Below, in pieces: positions 1 to 8,339 of a DNA stretch of 64,000 nt. The DNA is taken from positions 186,001 through 250,000 of the forward strand of contig NZ_AUBG01000001.1 of NCBI RefSeq assembly GCF_000429125.1. Reading direction: 5' to 3'. The notes beneath the pieces are model-generated. The model made no database searches. It saw only the letters and a list, made by a program, of their open reading frames with translations, and had not been told where the DNA came from. Every line of letters starts with the position of its first letter. Within the stretch, counting starts at the first letter, position 1. Source of the DNA: Aequorivita capsosiphonis DSM 23843. Lineage in GTDB: Bacteria > Bacteroidota > Bacteroidia > Flavobacteriales > Flavobacteriaceae. Made by a program: the position numbers and the translations under genes.

Positions 1-254
1 ATTCCTTGATCTATTGATAGGTTTCTATTATCACTAAAAATATTCTTTTGGTGAATAAATCTATCCTAAGAAACTGTTATACTTTCAAAATGTGATATGT
101 ATGGCTTTCGAAGTTTATTCATAATGAAACCTTCATTCCAATATTGGTCGTGGCCTTACAGCTTACAATTCAGTTAATAATTATGTAAACTTTGCCATCA
201 TACAATTCCATCCACCAGTTATTACGTATTTTTAAAATATAAAATATTCCACTT

Positions 255-1538
255 ATGAAAAATTATCTACTTCTACTCTTCCTTTTCTCCTTCGCATTTT
301 ATTCCTGTAAATCGAATCAGAAAACTGATTCTGATGAAATGGCATCAAATCAGTCAACCCAACAAGCCGACACGGTTGAGACCGCTCTTGGACCACTAAT
401 TCTCCCGAAACCTTTTGCTACAAAATCTGTAGTGAACCAAAACAGTATGGAGGAATGGCCTGAAGGGAAAATGCCCACTGCGCCTAAGGGATTTACTGTT
501 ACAAAATTCGCGGATGGCTTTAAAAATCCACGCTGGACCTACATTGCGCCCAATGGCGATATGTTTGTTTGTGAAGCGAACACACGCGGAAGCGCAGGTC
601 TTATAACCTTGCTTCGCGACAAGGATGGCGACGGAAAAGCAGAGTTGAGGGAAACTTTTCTTGAAGATTTAAAACAACCTTTCGGAATGTTGGTTATAGG
701 AAATTACTTTTATGTAGCCAATACGGACGGACTCTATAAATATCCTTATAAAGAAGGACAGACTTCATTAAAAGACGTTAAAGGAACTAAAATTGTAGAA
801 CTTCCAGCTGGTGGTTACAACAATCATTGGACGCGAAACATTATAACCAATAAGGCAAAAGACAAAATATACATTTCCGTAGGATCTGCTAGTAATATCG
901 CGGATCACGGAATGGACGAGGAAGTTCGCCGCGCGAATATTTTGGAAGTCGATTTAAATGGACAGAATGAAAAAATATACGCAAGCGGCTTGCGAAATCC
1001 CGTGGGCATGGACTGGAACCCGATAACTGGTGAACTTTGGACTGCTGTTAATGAGCGTGACAAGCTCGGCGACAACTTGGTACCAGACTATGTAACCAGC
1101 GTTAAGGAAGGTGGTTTTTACGGGTGGCCTTATAGTTACTTTGGGCAGTTAAAAGATCCAAGAATGGATGGTGAAGGAGCAGATTTAGTGACTAAAGCAA
1201 TAGTGCCAGACGTTTCCGTTGGACCGCATACAGCATCTCTAGGTCTCACTTTTTATGATGCAGATACGTTTCCCGCAAAGTATAAGAATGGAATTTTTGT
1301 TGGGCAGCACGGGTCTTGGAACCGTTCGACACTATCTGGATATCGCGTTGTTTTCATTCCCTTCGAAAATGGAAAACCTAAATCACAACCCGAAGACTTC
1401 CTAACAGGATTTATAGCCAATCAAGATAAAAGTGATGTTTACGGTCGGCCCGTTGGTGTAACTGTAACCCCAAAAGGAAATTTACTTGTAAATGACGATG
1501 CAGGAAATGTTATTTGGAAAGTGAGTTACAAAAAATAA
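255..1538 (+). CDS. Sorbosone/PQQ-type sugar dehydrogenase lipoprotein
   Basis: A 427-residue exported protein. It starts with a lipoprotein signal peptide: a hydrophobic stretch at residues 4-16, then a lipobox ending in Cys18 (FYSC). The rest is a beta-propeller of the glucose/sorbosone dehydrogenase superfamily. Recognisable pieces are an acidic DKDGDGKAE loop that could bind calcium, the LRNPVGMDWNP blade, GGFYGWPYSYFGQ, GQHGSWNRS near residue 355, and the terminal YGRPVGV and VNDDAGNVIWKV segments. Members oxidise sugars or related aldehydes with PQQ or an unknown acceptor; the substrate here is not known. No PQQ biosynthesis gene is visible in the window. The next gene, 213 bases on, is a TonB receptor on the same strand, which may or may not be co-transcribed. 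A decayed copy of this protein's C-terminus lies near 4.6-4.77 kb. Confidence 0.85.
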   Translation: MKNYLLLLFLFSFAFYSCKSNQKTDSDEMASNQSTQQADTVETALGPLILPKPFATKSVVNQNSMEEWPEGKMPTAPKGFTVTKFADGFKNPRWTYIAPNGDMFVCEANTRGSAGLITLLRDKDGDGKAELRETFLEDLKQPFGMLVIGNYFYVANTDGLYKYPYKEGQTSLKDVKGTKIVELPAGGYNNHWTRNIITNKAKDKIYISVGSASNIADHGMDEEVRRANILEVDLNGQNEKIYASGLRNPVGMDWNPITGELWTAVNERDKLGDNLVPDYVTSVKEGGFYGWPYSYFGQLKDPRMDGEGADLVTKAIVPDVSVGPHTASLGLTFYDADTFPAKYKNGIFVGQHGSWNRSTLSGYRVVFIPFENGKPKSQPEDFLTGFIANQDKSDVYGRPVGVTVTPKGNLLVNDDAGNVIWKVSYKK

Positions 1539-1574
1539 AATGCGGGATTTGGGATTCATGATTTGTTAATTGGT

Positions 1575-1735
1575 ATTCAAAAATTTCAAAATTAAACCTC
1601 TAAACTTCTAAACCCATAAACTTATCGACTTGTAAACCGTCCTCCGTTTTACCAGCCGAAGTTTGGCGCTCAAGCTGTTAAATTCATCAACTTATAAACT
1701 TCTCAACTCTTAAACTCATCAACTCCTCACCCACA
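1575..1735. repeat. Degenerate tandem AAACTTATAAAC-type intergenic repeat
   Basis: The spacer between the dehydrogenase and the TonB receptor is built of imperfect reiterations of units such as AAACTTCTAAAC, AAACTTATAAAC and CAACTCTTAAAC. They are interrupted near 1636-1672 by a more GC-rich piece. Patterns of this kind are common between genes in flavobacteria. No gene or terminator is evident. Confidence 0.5.
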
Positions 1736-1750
1736 TTTAACGGCAATAGA

Positions 1751-4078
1751 ATGACATACATATTCCCCAGACTATTGGTGGTGCTATTTTTTATCGTCTT
1801 TTTTAATACTTTGAATGCCCAAAATATTGAGGGATTTGTTTATACCAATTCTCAAAAACCTATTAGCGGGGTTTCTGTATTTCTCAATTCTGAAAAGATT
1901 TCTGAAACAAATAAAGAAGGGGTTTTTGTTCTTTCCGAAGCTTTTAAACTTCCAATTAATTTAAGGTTGGAACATCCTGATTATTTTATAAGCAAAGTTG
2001 AAATGAAACAGAATAATTCAACTTTTCAATTAGTACCGCTTTCAAAATCGGAACATCTGGATGAAATATTGATTACTTCAAAACTTCAAAAGGATATTTC
2101 TGAATCCAAATTAATAATTCCCATAGAAAAAATAACAGCGGTAAAATTTGATACCTACAGCCCCATCGATCTTGTTTCGGCAATCAATGAAACGCCCGGC
2201 GTTTATATTCAAAGTGGCGCTATTAACACCAATCGAATTACCATTCGCGGCGTAGGTTCACGTACGCTATACGGCACCAATAAAATCCGTGCTTACTTTA
2301 ACGGGATTCCAATTACAAACGGTATCGGCGAAACAGCGATTGATATTTTTGATCCAGAGGATTTGCAATCCCTTGAAATTATAAAAGGTCCAAAAGCCAC
2401 GCAATACGGCACCAATTTGGGCGGAACGCTTTTGCTCAACTCAAAACAGGTAGCAATTGGAGAATCATATTTAAAAAGCAACCTAACAATTGGCTCCTTT
2501 GGAATGATAAAAAATACAGTTTCCGCGGCAACATCCACAGAAAAACTTTCACTGAATCTCAACTACGATCATTTGGAAACCGATGGTTTTCGGGAGAATA
2601 ATAATTATGACCGAAAAACCTTGTTGCTCACTTCTACCTATAAATTCAATTCAACAAATGAGGTCTCACTTTTGATAAATTATATAGATTATTTTGCACA
2701 AATTCCCAGTTCTATTGGTAAAACAGCTTTTGACGAGGATCCGTCCCAAGCTGCCTTTACCTGGAAAAAAGCTCAAGGTTTTGAAGACAATAAACAAGTT
2801 TTAACCGGACTAAGTTTTACCCATCGTTTTTCCGAAAACTTCAGCAATACCAGTAGTATTTTTTACACTTATTTAGATCATTACGAACCGCGACCATTTA
2901 ATATTTTAGATGAATTTACCAATGGTTATGGCGCGCGGACCGTATTTAATAAAGAATTTCTATTTCTGAAAAACAAAGCGATTCTCAGCTTTGGAGGTGA
3001 ATTTTACAAAGACCAATACAACTGGAAAACCATTGCAAATCTTTACGAGGAGAATAATGGGAACGGTAGTCTGGAAGGTAAGTTGCTCAGTGAAAATGTT
3101 GAGAAACGGGATAATCTAAACGTATTTGCAACGCTAACAATTCCTTTTACTGAAAAGTTTAAAGGACAATTTGGCTTAAACTTTAATAAAACCAATTACC
3201 ATTTTATTGATGAATTTAATCAAGACGACGGGAACAAAAGTGCAAATCGCAACTTCGACCCGATTTTTGCGCCGAATGTAAACCTGCTCTATCAATTCAA
3301 AAAAAACATGAATGTCTTTTTCAACTTTAGCCGTGGCTTTAATTATCCTTCCATTGAAGAAACTTTGACTCCTGAAGGCATTATAAATCCTGAGCTCGGT
3401 CCAGAAAACGGATTTAACTATGAAGTGGGAAGCGAGCTTTTTCTCTTCAAAAGAAAACTGCAGCTTCAAGTAAACGCCTATCTATTGGATATTGACGATT
3501 TGTTGGTTGCTGATCGCGTAGGAGACGACCAGTACATTGGCAGGAATGCAGGAAAAACTGAGCATAAAGGAATTGAACTACAACTTTCGTATTTCCAGCC
3601 CATAAAGAATTTTGGATTTATTTCACCTTATATAAATGCTGAAATTACCGACCATAAATTCATTGACTTTGTAGATGGTGACTCTGATTTTTCGGGAAAC
3701 CAACTCACTGGGGTTCCTGACAAAAAAATAAATGGAGGAGTCAATTTAGGATTTAAAAATTTGATTCTGAACACTAATTTTTTTCATATTGGAGAAATTC
3801 CTTTGAACGATGCCAATCAATTATATTCGGAAAAATATAGTGTTTTCAATGCAAAGGCTTCTTATAAAAAAGAACTTTCTAAAGCGCTTTCATTGGAAGT
3901 AAACGCGGGTATCAATAATTTTACGGATGAAAAATATGCCTCTTCAGTATTGATAAACGCGACCGGTTTTGGCAATTCCGAACCGCGTTTTTATTACCCA
4001 GGAATGCCGAGAAATTGGTTTGGAGGCGTAAAAGTGATATATAAATTTAATCGTGTCCGACTAAAACGTAAGACATAA
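1751..4078 (+). CDS. TonB-dependent outer-membrane receptor
   Basis: A 775-residue outer-membrane receptor. A signal peptide ends near residue 23 (LNAQN). A carboxypeptidase-D-like regulatory domain follows at about residues 25-100 (EGFVYTNSQKPISGVSVFLN). Then comes a plug domain (about 125-235) with TPGVYIQSGAINTNRITIRG and the GPKATQYGTNLGGTLLL segment, and a beta-barrel running to the C-terminus. Its barrel motifs (NFSRGFNYPSIEETL, and a late NFTDEKYASSV segment) resemble FecA/CirA-type transporters. Such receptors import iron complexes, vitamins or oligosaccharides with TonB energy; the ligand cannot be read from sequence. The last codons run into a CGTAAGACATAAG repeat, so the true end of the barrel may be a few residues earlier. 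The upstream sugar dehydrogenase is the only functional hint. Confidence 0.88.
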   Translation: MTYIFPRLLVVLFFIVFFNTLNAQNIEGFVYTNSQKPISGVSVFLNSEKISETNKEGVFVLSEAFKLPINLRLEHPDYFISKVEMKQNNSTFQLVPLSKSEHLDEILITSKLQKDISESKLIIPIEKITAVKFDTYSPIDLVSAINETPGVYIQSGAINTNRITIRGVGSRTLYGTNKIRAYFNGIPITNGIGETAIDIFDPEDLQSLEIIKGPKATQYGTNLGGTLLLNSKQVAIGESYLKSNLTIGSFGMIKNTVSAATSTEKLSLNLNYDHLETDGFRENNNYDRKTLLLTSTYKFNSTNEVSLLINYIDYFAQIPSSIGKTAFDEDPSQAAFTWKKAQGFEDNKQVLTGLSFTHRFSENFSNTSSIFYTYLDHYEPRPFNILDEFTNGYGARTVFNKEFLFLKNKAILSFGGEFYKDQYNWKTIANLYEENNGNGSLEGKLLSENVEKRDNLNVFATLTIPFTEKFKGQFGLNFNKTNYHFIDEFNQDDGNKSANRNFDPIFAPNVNLLYQFKKNMNVFFNFSRGFNYPSIEETLTPEGIINPELGPENGFNYEVGSELFLFKRKLQLQVNAYLLDIDDLLVADRVGDDQYIGRNAGKTEHKGIELQLSYFQPIKNFGFISPYINAEITDHKFIDFVDGDSDFSGNQLTGVPDKKINGGVNLGFKNLILNTNFFHIGEIPLNDANQLYSEKYSVFNAKASYKKELSKALSLEVNAGINNFTDEKYASSVLINATGFGNSEPRFYYPGMPRNWFGGVKVIYKFNRVRLKRKT

Positions 4079-4260
4079 GTCCTTCACTCGGGCCCGCCAG
4101 AGATCACGAACTTTTTCTAACTTGGGACCAAAGTACTGCCACGAATGGCACGAATATGCACAAATTCTCTCAATTGTTGAAAACAGATGCGCGATCAGCG
4201 CGGTTTTGAATTTCACGAATTTAACAGACTTTCAGTCTGTTTTGACTGCCTTGTAACTTT
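4079..4260. repeat. Composite of intergenic repeat fragments with hairpin
   Basis: The first part of a 690-base gap without an intact gene. It holds several flavobacterial repeat motifs: CACGAATGGCACGAATATGC, a GCGCGATCAGCGCG segment, and a short hairpin at 4223-4241 (AACAGACT, loop TTC, AGTCTGTT). The hairpin could end transcription of the TonB receptor gene but is not followed by a strong T tract. From 4261 to about 4600 I see only a short + strand open stretch (about 4380-4525; contains YEDEKELLRDSLYDLSERI) with no start codon that I can support and no family that I recognise. Confidence 0.4.
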
Positions 4261-4599
4261 AATGCAGAATGATTTAGTCACATCTTATCTTTGAATATAA
4301 CCTACTAATTATCAGGACATCGAAAAAGCAGTTAGATGATAGACGTACTTCTTAACGGGTTGGTAATTAGGTTAAATTGAGTAAGCATACGTTTAATATT
4401 TAAATCAGACATTAATGATATAAATTATAAGAAATGTTGGATTTATGAAGATGAAAAGGAACTATTGAGAGATTCCCTTTATGATTTATCCGAACGCATT
4501 CGAAATTGTGCAGCTAAGATTTAGGATTTTCTCACGCAAAGGATAAGAATGCAGATTGTTGGTATATTAACAGGAAACCCCGCTCGTGACGATTATGAT

Positions 4600-4767
4600 T
4601 GGCTCACGATTGTGAAGAACACGAGCGAGACGCCCACGCCAAGAGGGGTCTTCCTTATATTTCATCTTTCTTTGAATCTATGATAAATCCTATAAGAAAA
4701 TCCTCTGGTTCGCTAGCAGGCTTTCCTCTTTCAAAAGCCATTAAAACTTTCGAAATTCCGAACGAAA
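4600..4767 (-). pseudogene. Remnant of a second sorbosone dehydrogenase C-terminus
   Basis: Reading the minus strand away from ackA gives a 28-codon open stretch (4741 down to 4655) with FERGKPASEPEDFLIGFI. This matches FENGKPKSQPEDFLTGFI of the dehydrogenase at 255-1538. It is followed by an in-frame TAA where the intact gene has the Tyr codon of YGRPVGV, then by GRP and, after a frameshift, LGVGVS. Immediately upstream, towards ackA, the frame is shifted but FRSE resembles the NRS motif of the family. Beyond GRP the DNA contains an inverted repeat, GCTCGTG at about 4585 and CACGAGC at about 4619. The remnant stops exactly where the ackA coding region ends. I read it as the decayed 3' part of a paralogue. 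The gene call rests on protein similarity seen by eye. Confidence 0.6.
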
Positions 4768-5952
4768 TTAATTAAGCAACTGAAAGGCTTGTTTTGCAAT
4801 TTCCAGTTCTTCATTTGTGGGAATCACCAATATTTTTACTTTGGAAGTTGCTGTATTTATTTCTCGTAAATTTTTAGATTTTAATTCGTTTTTAGCTTTA
4901 TCCAAATCAATGCCGAAGTAATCCATATCCATACACACAAGTTGTCTTATCACACTTGAATTCTCACCGATTCCGGCGGTAAAAATAATGGCATCCAAGC
5001 CGTTCATCGCGGCGACATAAGATCCTATATACTTTTTAATTCTATAAGCATTCATTGTTAAAGCTAAGATGCAATTCTTATTTCCTTTTTCAGCTTCAGC
5101 CTCAATATCTCTTAAATCATTATATCCCGTTAAGCCCAACATTCCACTTTTATTTGTGAGCAGATCTTTAACTTCGGCAACACTGTAGCCTAAATTATCG
5201 ACTAAGTGATAAATAATACCGTGGTCTATATCGCCACTTCGCGTTCCCATAATCAAACCATTGGAAGGGGTAAATCCTAAACTATGGTCTATACTTTTGC
5301 CATCCACAATTGCGGTTATACTGCAACCATTACCCAAATGGATGGAAATGATTTTGGATGTTTTAAGCCCTAAATAGTCAATCGCTTTTTCAGAAACATA
5401 TTGGTGGCTTGTTCCGTGGAAGCCATACACCTGAATTCCCTGTTCTTCATAAAGATTATTCGGAATTGCATACTTTTTAGCTTTTTCCGGAATAGATTGA
5501 TGAAAAGCAGTGTCGAAAACTGCAACTTGTTTTGCCAATGGAAAAAATTCTTCAGCAACAAGAATTCCTTGAAGATTACCAGGATTATGCAAAGGTGCCA
5601 AGGCGGCATATTTTTGAATATCCTGCTTTACTTCAGCAGTGATTAAAGTAGTGTTAGAAAAGGAATTTCCTCCGTGAACAACGCGATGTCCAACAATCTC
5701 AATTTCATTTGTACTTTTTATAACGCCTTTTTCTGGGTCCAGCAATAACTCCACAATTTTGAGCAAGCCTTGCTTGTGATTGTCTATTTCAGCTGTTTGT
5801 TGGAGGGAAGTAGCGTTTGTTTTATAATTTAGAACAGCATCTTTATTACCAATCCGCTCAACCAATCCACTACAAATCAATGCTTCGGAAGGCATTTCGA
5901 TTAACTGAAATTTTATAGATGAGCTTCCGGAATTGATTATTAATATATTCAT
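4768..5952 (-). CDS. ackA: Acetate kinase
   Basis: A 394-residue enzyme of the ASKHA fold that interconverts acetyl phosphate plus ADP and acetate plus ATP. Family signatures are present: NSGSSSIKFQL at residues 7-17, GHRVVHGG at 88-95, FDTAFHQSIP at 146-155 with the catalytic Asp147, YGFHGTSHQYVS near 176-187, the HLGNGCSITAI loop, GTRSGDIDHG, and GIGENSSVIR near the C-terminus. The length is typical. It lies downstream of pta on the same strand with about 160 bases between them, as expected for an acetate overflow or acetate activation pair. The ATG at 5952 places the first beta strand correctly. Confidence 0.97.
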   Translation of the reverse strand: MNILIINSGSSSIKFQLIEMPSEALICSGLVERIGNKDAVLNYKTNATSLQQTAEIDNHKQGLLKIVELLLDPEKGVIKSTNEIEIVGHRVVHGGNSFSNTTLITAEVKQDIQKYAALAPLHNPGNLQGILVAEEFFPLAKQVAVFDTAFHQSIPEKAKKYAIPNNLYEEQGIQVYGFHGTSHQYVSEKAIDYLGLKTSKIISIHLGNGCSITAIVDGKSIDHSLGFTPSNGLIMGTRSGDIDHGIIYHLVDNLGYSVAEVKDLLTNKSGMLGLTGYNDLRDIEAEAEKGNKNCILALTMNAYRIKKYIGSYVAAMNGLDAIIFTAGIGENSSVIRQLVCMDMDYFGIDLDKAKNELKSKNLREINTATSKVKILVIPTNEELEIAKQAFQLLN

Positions 5953-5984
5953 TTTATTGTTTTATTATTTTGAACAGCTTTTTT

Positions 5985-6020
5985 TGAAAAGACTTAAGAC
6001 GATAAGACGTAAGACATAGG
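5985..6020. repeat. AAGACGTAAGAC-type repeat between pta and ackA
   Basis: A short run of GACTTAAGACGATAAGACG-like units in the pta-ackA spacer. Related units occur at the end of the TonB receptor gene (about 4063-4080) and at about 55751-55777. They look like a dispersed flavobacterial intergenic repeat rather than a regulatory site. Confidence 0.4.
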
Positions 6021-6115
6021 GGCTAATGGGATTGTGGCTATTGTTTCTTTCGTTAGAATTAACTCAGCTCCACGTTTTATGTCATTTAGCAAATATGCTT
6101 TTAACTTATTTCGGT

Positions 6116-8209
6116 TTAAGAATCTTGTGCTTGAATTGCGGTAACAACAACGGTATTAAAAATATCATCCGTGGTACAGCCTCGGCTTAAATCGTTTACT
6201 GGTTTATTAAGCCCTTGAATTATGGGGCCAATGGCCAAGGCTTTGGTTTCTCGCTGTACTGCTTTATAGGTGTTGTTTCCAGTATTCAGGTCAGGAAAAA
6301 TAAATACGTTTGCTTGACCTGCAACTTCAGAGTCTGGCATTTTAGATTTACCAACCGCAATGTCAACTGCGGCATCATATTGAATTGGGCCTTCCACCTT
6401 TAGATCGGGCCTCTTTTTTCTGACAATGGCTGTTGCTGTTCGCACTCTTTCTACATCTTCTCCAACGCCAGATGCTCCTGATGAGTAGGACAACATCGCA
6501 ATTTTAGGTTCAATCCCAAAAGCTAAACTGGTTGCTGCAGAAGAAATGGCAATTTCGGCCAATTGCTCAGCTGTTGGATTCGGATTTATTGCACAATCCC
6601 CATAAACAGAAACGCGATCTTCCAAAAGCATAAAGAATACGGAAGAAACAATGGAAGCTTCAGGTTTAGTTTTTATAAATTGAAGTGCCGGAACAATGGT
6701 GTGTTGCGTAGTATGTGCCGCGCCAGAAACCATTCCATCGGCATCGCCTTTATAAACCATCATAGTACCAAAATAGGATACGTCTTCCATTAAATCTTTA
6801 GCCATTGCAAGATTTACATTCTTATGTTTCCGGAGTTCAAAAAGGCTTTCTGCATAAGATTCAAATTTCACAGATTCTCTCGGGTTTATGATGTTGATTT
6901 TACTCAAATCCAATGCAATATCGAGAATAGTTATTCTTTCTTCTATTAGTTTTCTATCTCCCAGTAATGTGATATGCACCGCATCCAAATCAATTAGTTG
7001 TTTGGTAGCTCTTAAAATTCGTTCGTCAAGACCTTCGGGTAATACGATATGCTTTTTGTTGGACTTTGCCTTTTTAAGAAGGTTATATTGAAACATTCTT
7101 GGCGTAATTCCACTTGTTTTAAACGTACTGAGACGTTCTATAAGGGCATCCACATCTACGTACTTATCAAAGTCGTTTATGGAAATTGTTATCTTTTCAG
7201 TGTTCTGAGCATAAATTTGTGATTTTATATTTCCAAGACTATTGGTAACAGAAAATGTTCCGCCTTGTGCTGAAATGATAGGAACAATATCTGAAAGTCC
7301 CTTAATAAGTTTAATAATTGAATCTTCGGGAACTAAACCACCTGTTAGCACGATCCCGGATATGGAAGGGTAGTTGTCAGAAATATTTGCTTGTAAAGCC
7401 CCTAGAATAATGTCCGCTCTGTCTCCAGGCGTTATAACCAAAGCATTCTCTTTTAGATGAAGAAGATAGTTGTGGAGTTGCATTGCCCCCACACTAAAAT
7501 TACCCGCCTGATTATTAACATAGGCTTCCCCAAAAAGAATCTTTGCGTTTAAAGTGTTGACAATTTCCTTAATGGAAGGATGTGATAAAAGAGGGTTTAG
7601 CGGAATTGCATTTACAATCACTTCAGAAGGTAAATATTTTTTCAATTCAGAAACCACTAATTCCTGATTCCTCACTTCTACTTTATTAGCAATAACTGCC
7701 AAGACTTCAACACCTTTATCTTTAAAAGAATCGAAAGCCATTTGTAAGTTCCCAACAAATTCATCTAATGTTTTACCAATACCGCTAGCCAAAATAATGG
7801 CTGGCACCCCAAGGTTTTTGGCGATCAATACATTAATATCGAATTCCATAATGGAACTTTCCCCAGTAAAACTAGTACCTTCTACTAAAATAAAATCAAA
7901 CCGATCTTCAAGAGCTTTGTACTTTTCAATAATCTTGCCGATGATCTCATCTTCCTTATTTTCGTTTTTCTTCCGAATCACTTCACTTCTTCTAAAAGCA
8001 TAAGCATCTTCAAATTTTATATCTAAATTAAAATAAGTTGAAACTGTGTTGATGTGGTTATCTATTTCTCCTAATTTAAAGTCGTCTATAATAGGCCTGA
8101 AATACCCTACTTTGGCTGCCTTCCCTAATAAAGATTGCATCAATCCTAGTGAGACAATAGACTTGCCACTATTGGGTTCAGCAGTGGCAATGTAGATAGC
8201 TTTGTTCAT
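6116..8209 (-). CDS. pta: Phosphate acetyltransferase (long form)
   Basis: A 697-residue enzyme, counted from the ATG at 8209, that converts acetyl-CoA and phosphate to acetyl phosphate. The N-terminal part is a P-loop BioD-like domain (AEPNSGKS at residues 10-17). A DRTGG-type regulatory domain follows in the middle (ITPGDRADIILGA). The C-terminal catalytic PTA_PTB domain begins near residue 370, with IVLPEGLDERILRA, DGMVSGAAHTTQHTIVPAL, the SYSSGASGVGEDVERV region and FPDLNTGNNTYKAVQR. A longer open frame exists up to 8260, but those 17 residues precede the conserved first strand, so MNKAIYIATAEPNSGKS is the better start. A TAnnTTTG-like box (TATTTTTG, 8225-8232 on the minus strand) lies just upstream. 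It forms the usual pair with ackA downstream. Confidence 0.95.
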   Translation of the reverse strand: MNKAIYIATAEPNSGKSIVSLGLMQSLLGKAAKVGYFRPIIDDFKLGEIDNHINTVSTYFNLDIKFEDAYAFRRSEVIRKKNENKEDEIIGKIIEKYKALEDRFDFILVEGTSFTGESSIMEFDINVLIAKNLGVPAIILASGIGKTLDEFVGNLQMAFDSFKDKGVEVLAVIANKVEVRNQELVVSELKKYLPSEVIVNAIPLNPLLSHPSIKEIVNTLNAKILFGEAYVNNQAGNFSVGAMQLHNYLLHLKENALVITPGDRADIILGALQANISDNYPSISGIVLTGGLVPEDSIIKLIKGLSDIVPIISAQGGTFSVTNSLGNIKSQIYAQNTEKITISINDFDKYVDVDALIERLSTFKTSGITPRMFQYNLLKKAKSNKKHIVLPEGLDERILRATKQLIDLDAVHITLLGDRKLIEERITILDIALDLSKINIINPRESVKFESYAESLFELRKHKNVNLAMAKDLMEDVSYFGTMMVYKGDADGMVSGAAHTTQHTIVPALQFIKTKPEASIVSSVFFMLLEDRVSVYGDCAINPNPTAEQLAEIAISSAATSLAFGIEPKIAMLSYSSGASGVGEDVERVRTATAIVRKKRPDLKVEGPIQYDAAVDIAVGKSKMPDSEVAGQANVFIFPDLNTGNNTYKAVQRETKALAIGPIIQGLNKPVNDLSRGCTTDDIFNTVVVTAIQAQDS

Positions 8210-8339
8210 TTTTAAAATTTTCTTCAAAAATAAGCAACATTTTACAGCAAGTTTGCACAAACTTGAAATAAAGACAGTTTAGGCCGACTTTGCTCGTAGC
8301 GGTTGAATTTTGACTTTAAGACTTATCTAAGGCTACCTT

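Noticed and set aside
1575-1735. A CRISPR array suggested by repeated AAACTTATAAAC units
   Set aside because: Units are short, imperfect and lack regular spacers; no cas genes are present anywhere in the window.
8210-8260. A 17-residue N-terminal extension of pta
   Set aside because: The Cys/Lys-rich extension precedes the conserved first strand of the P-loop domain; ATG at 8209 is the natural start.
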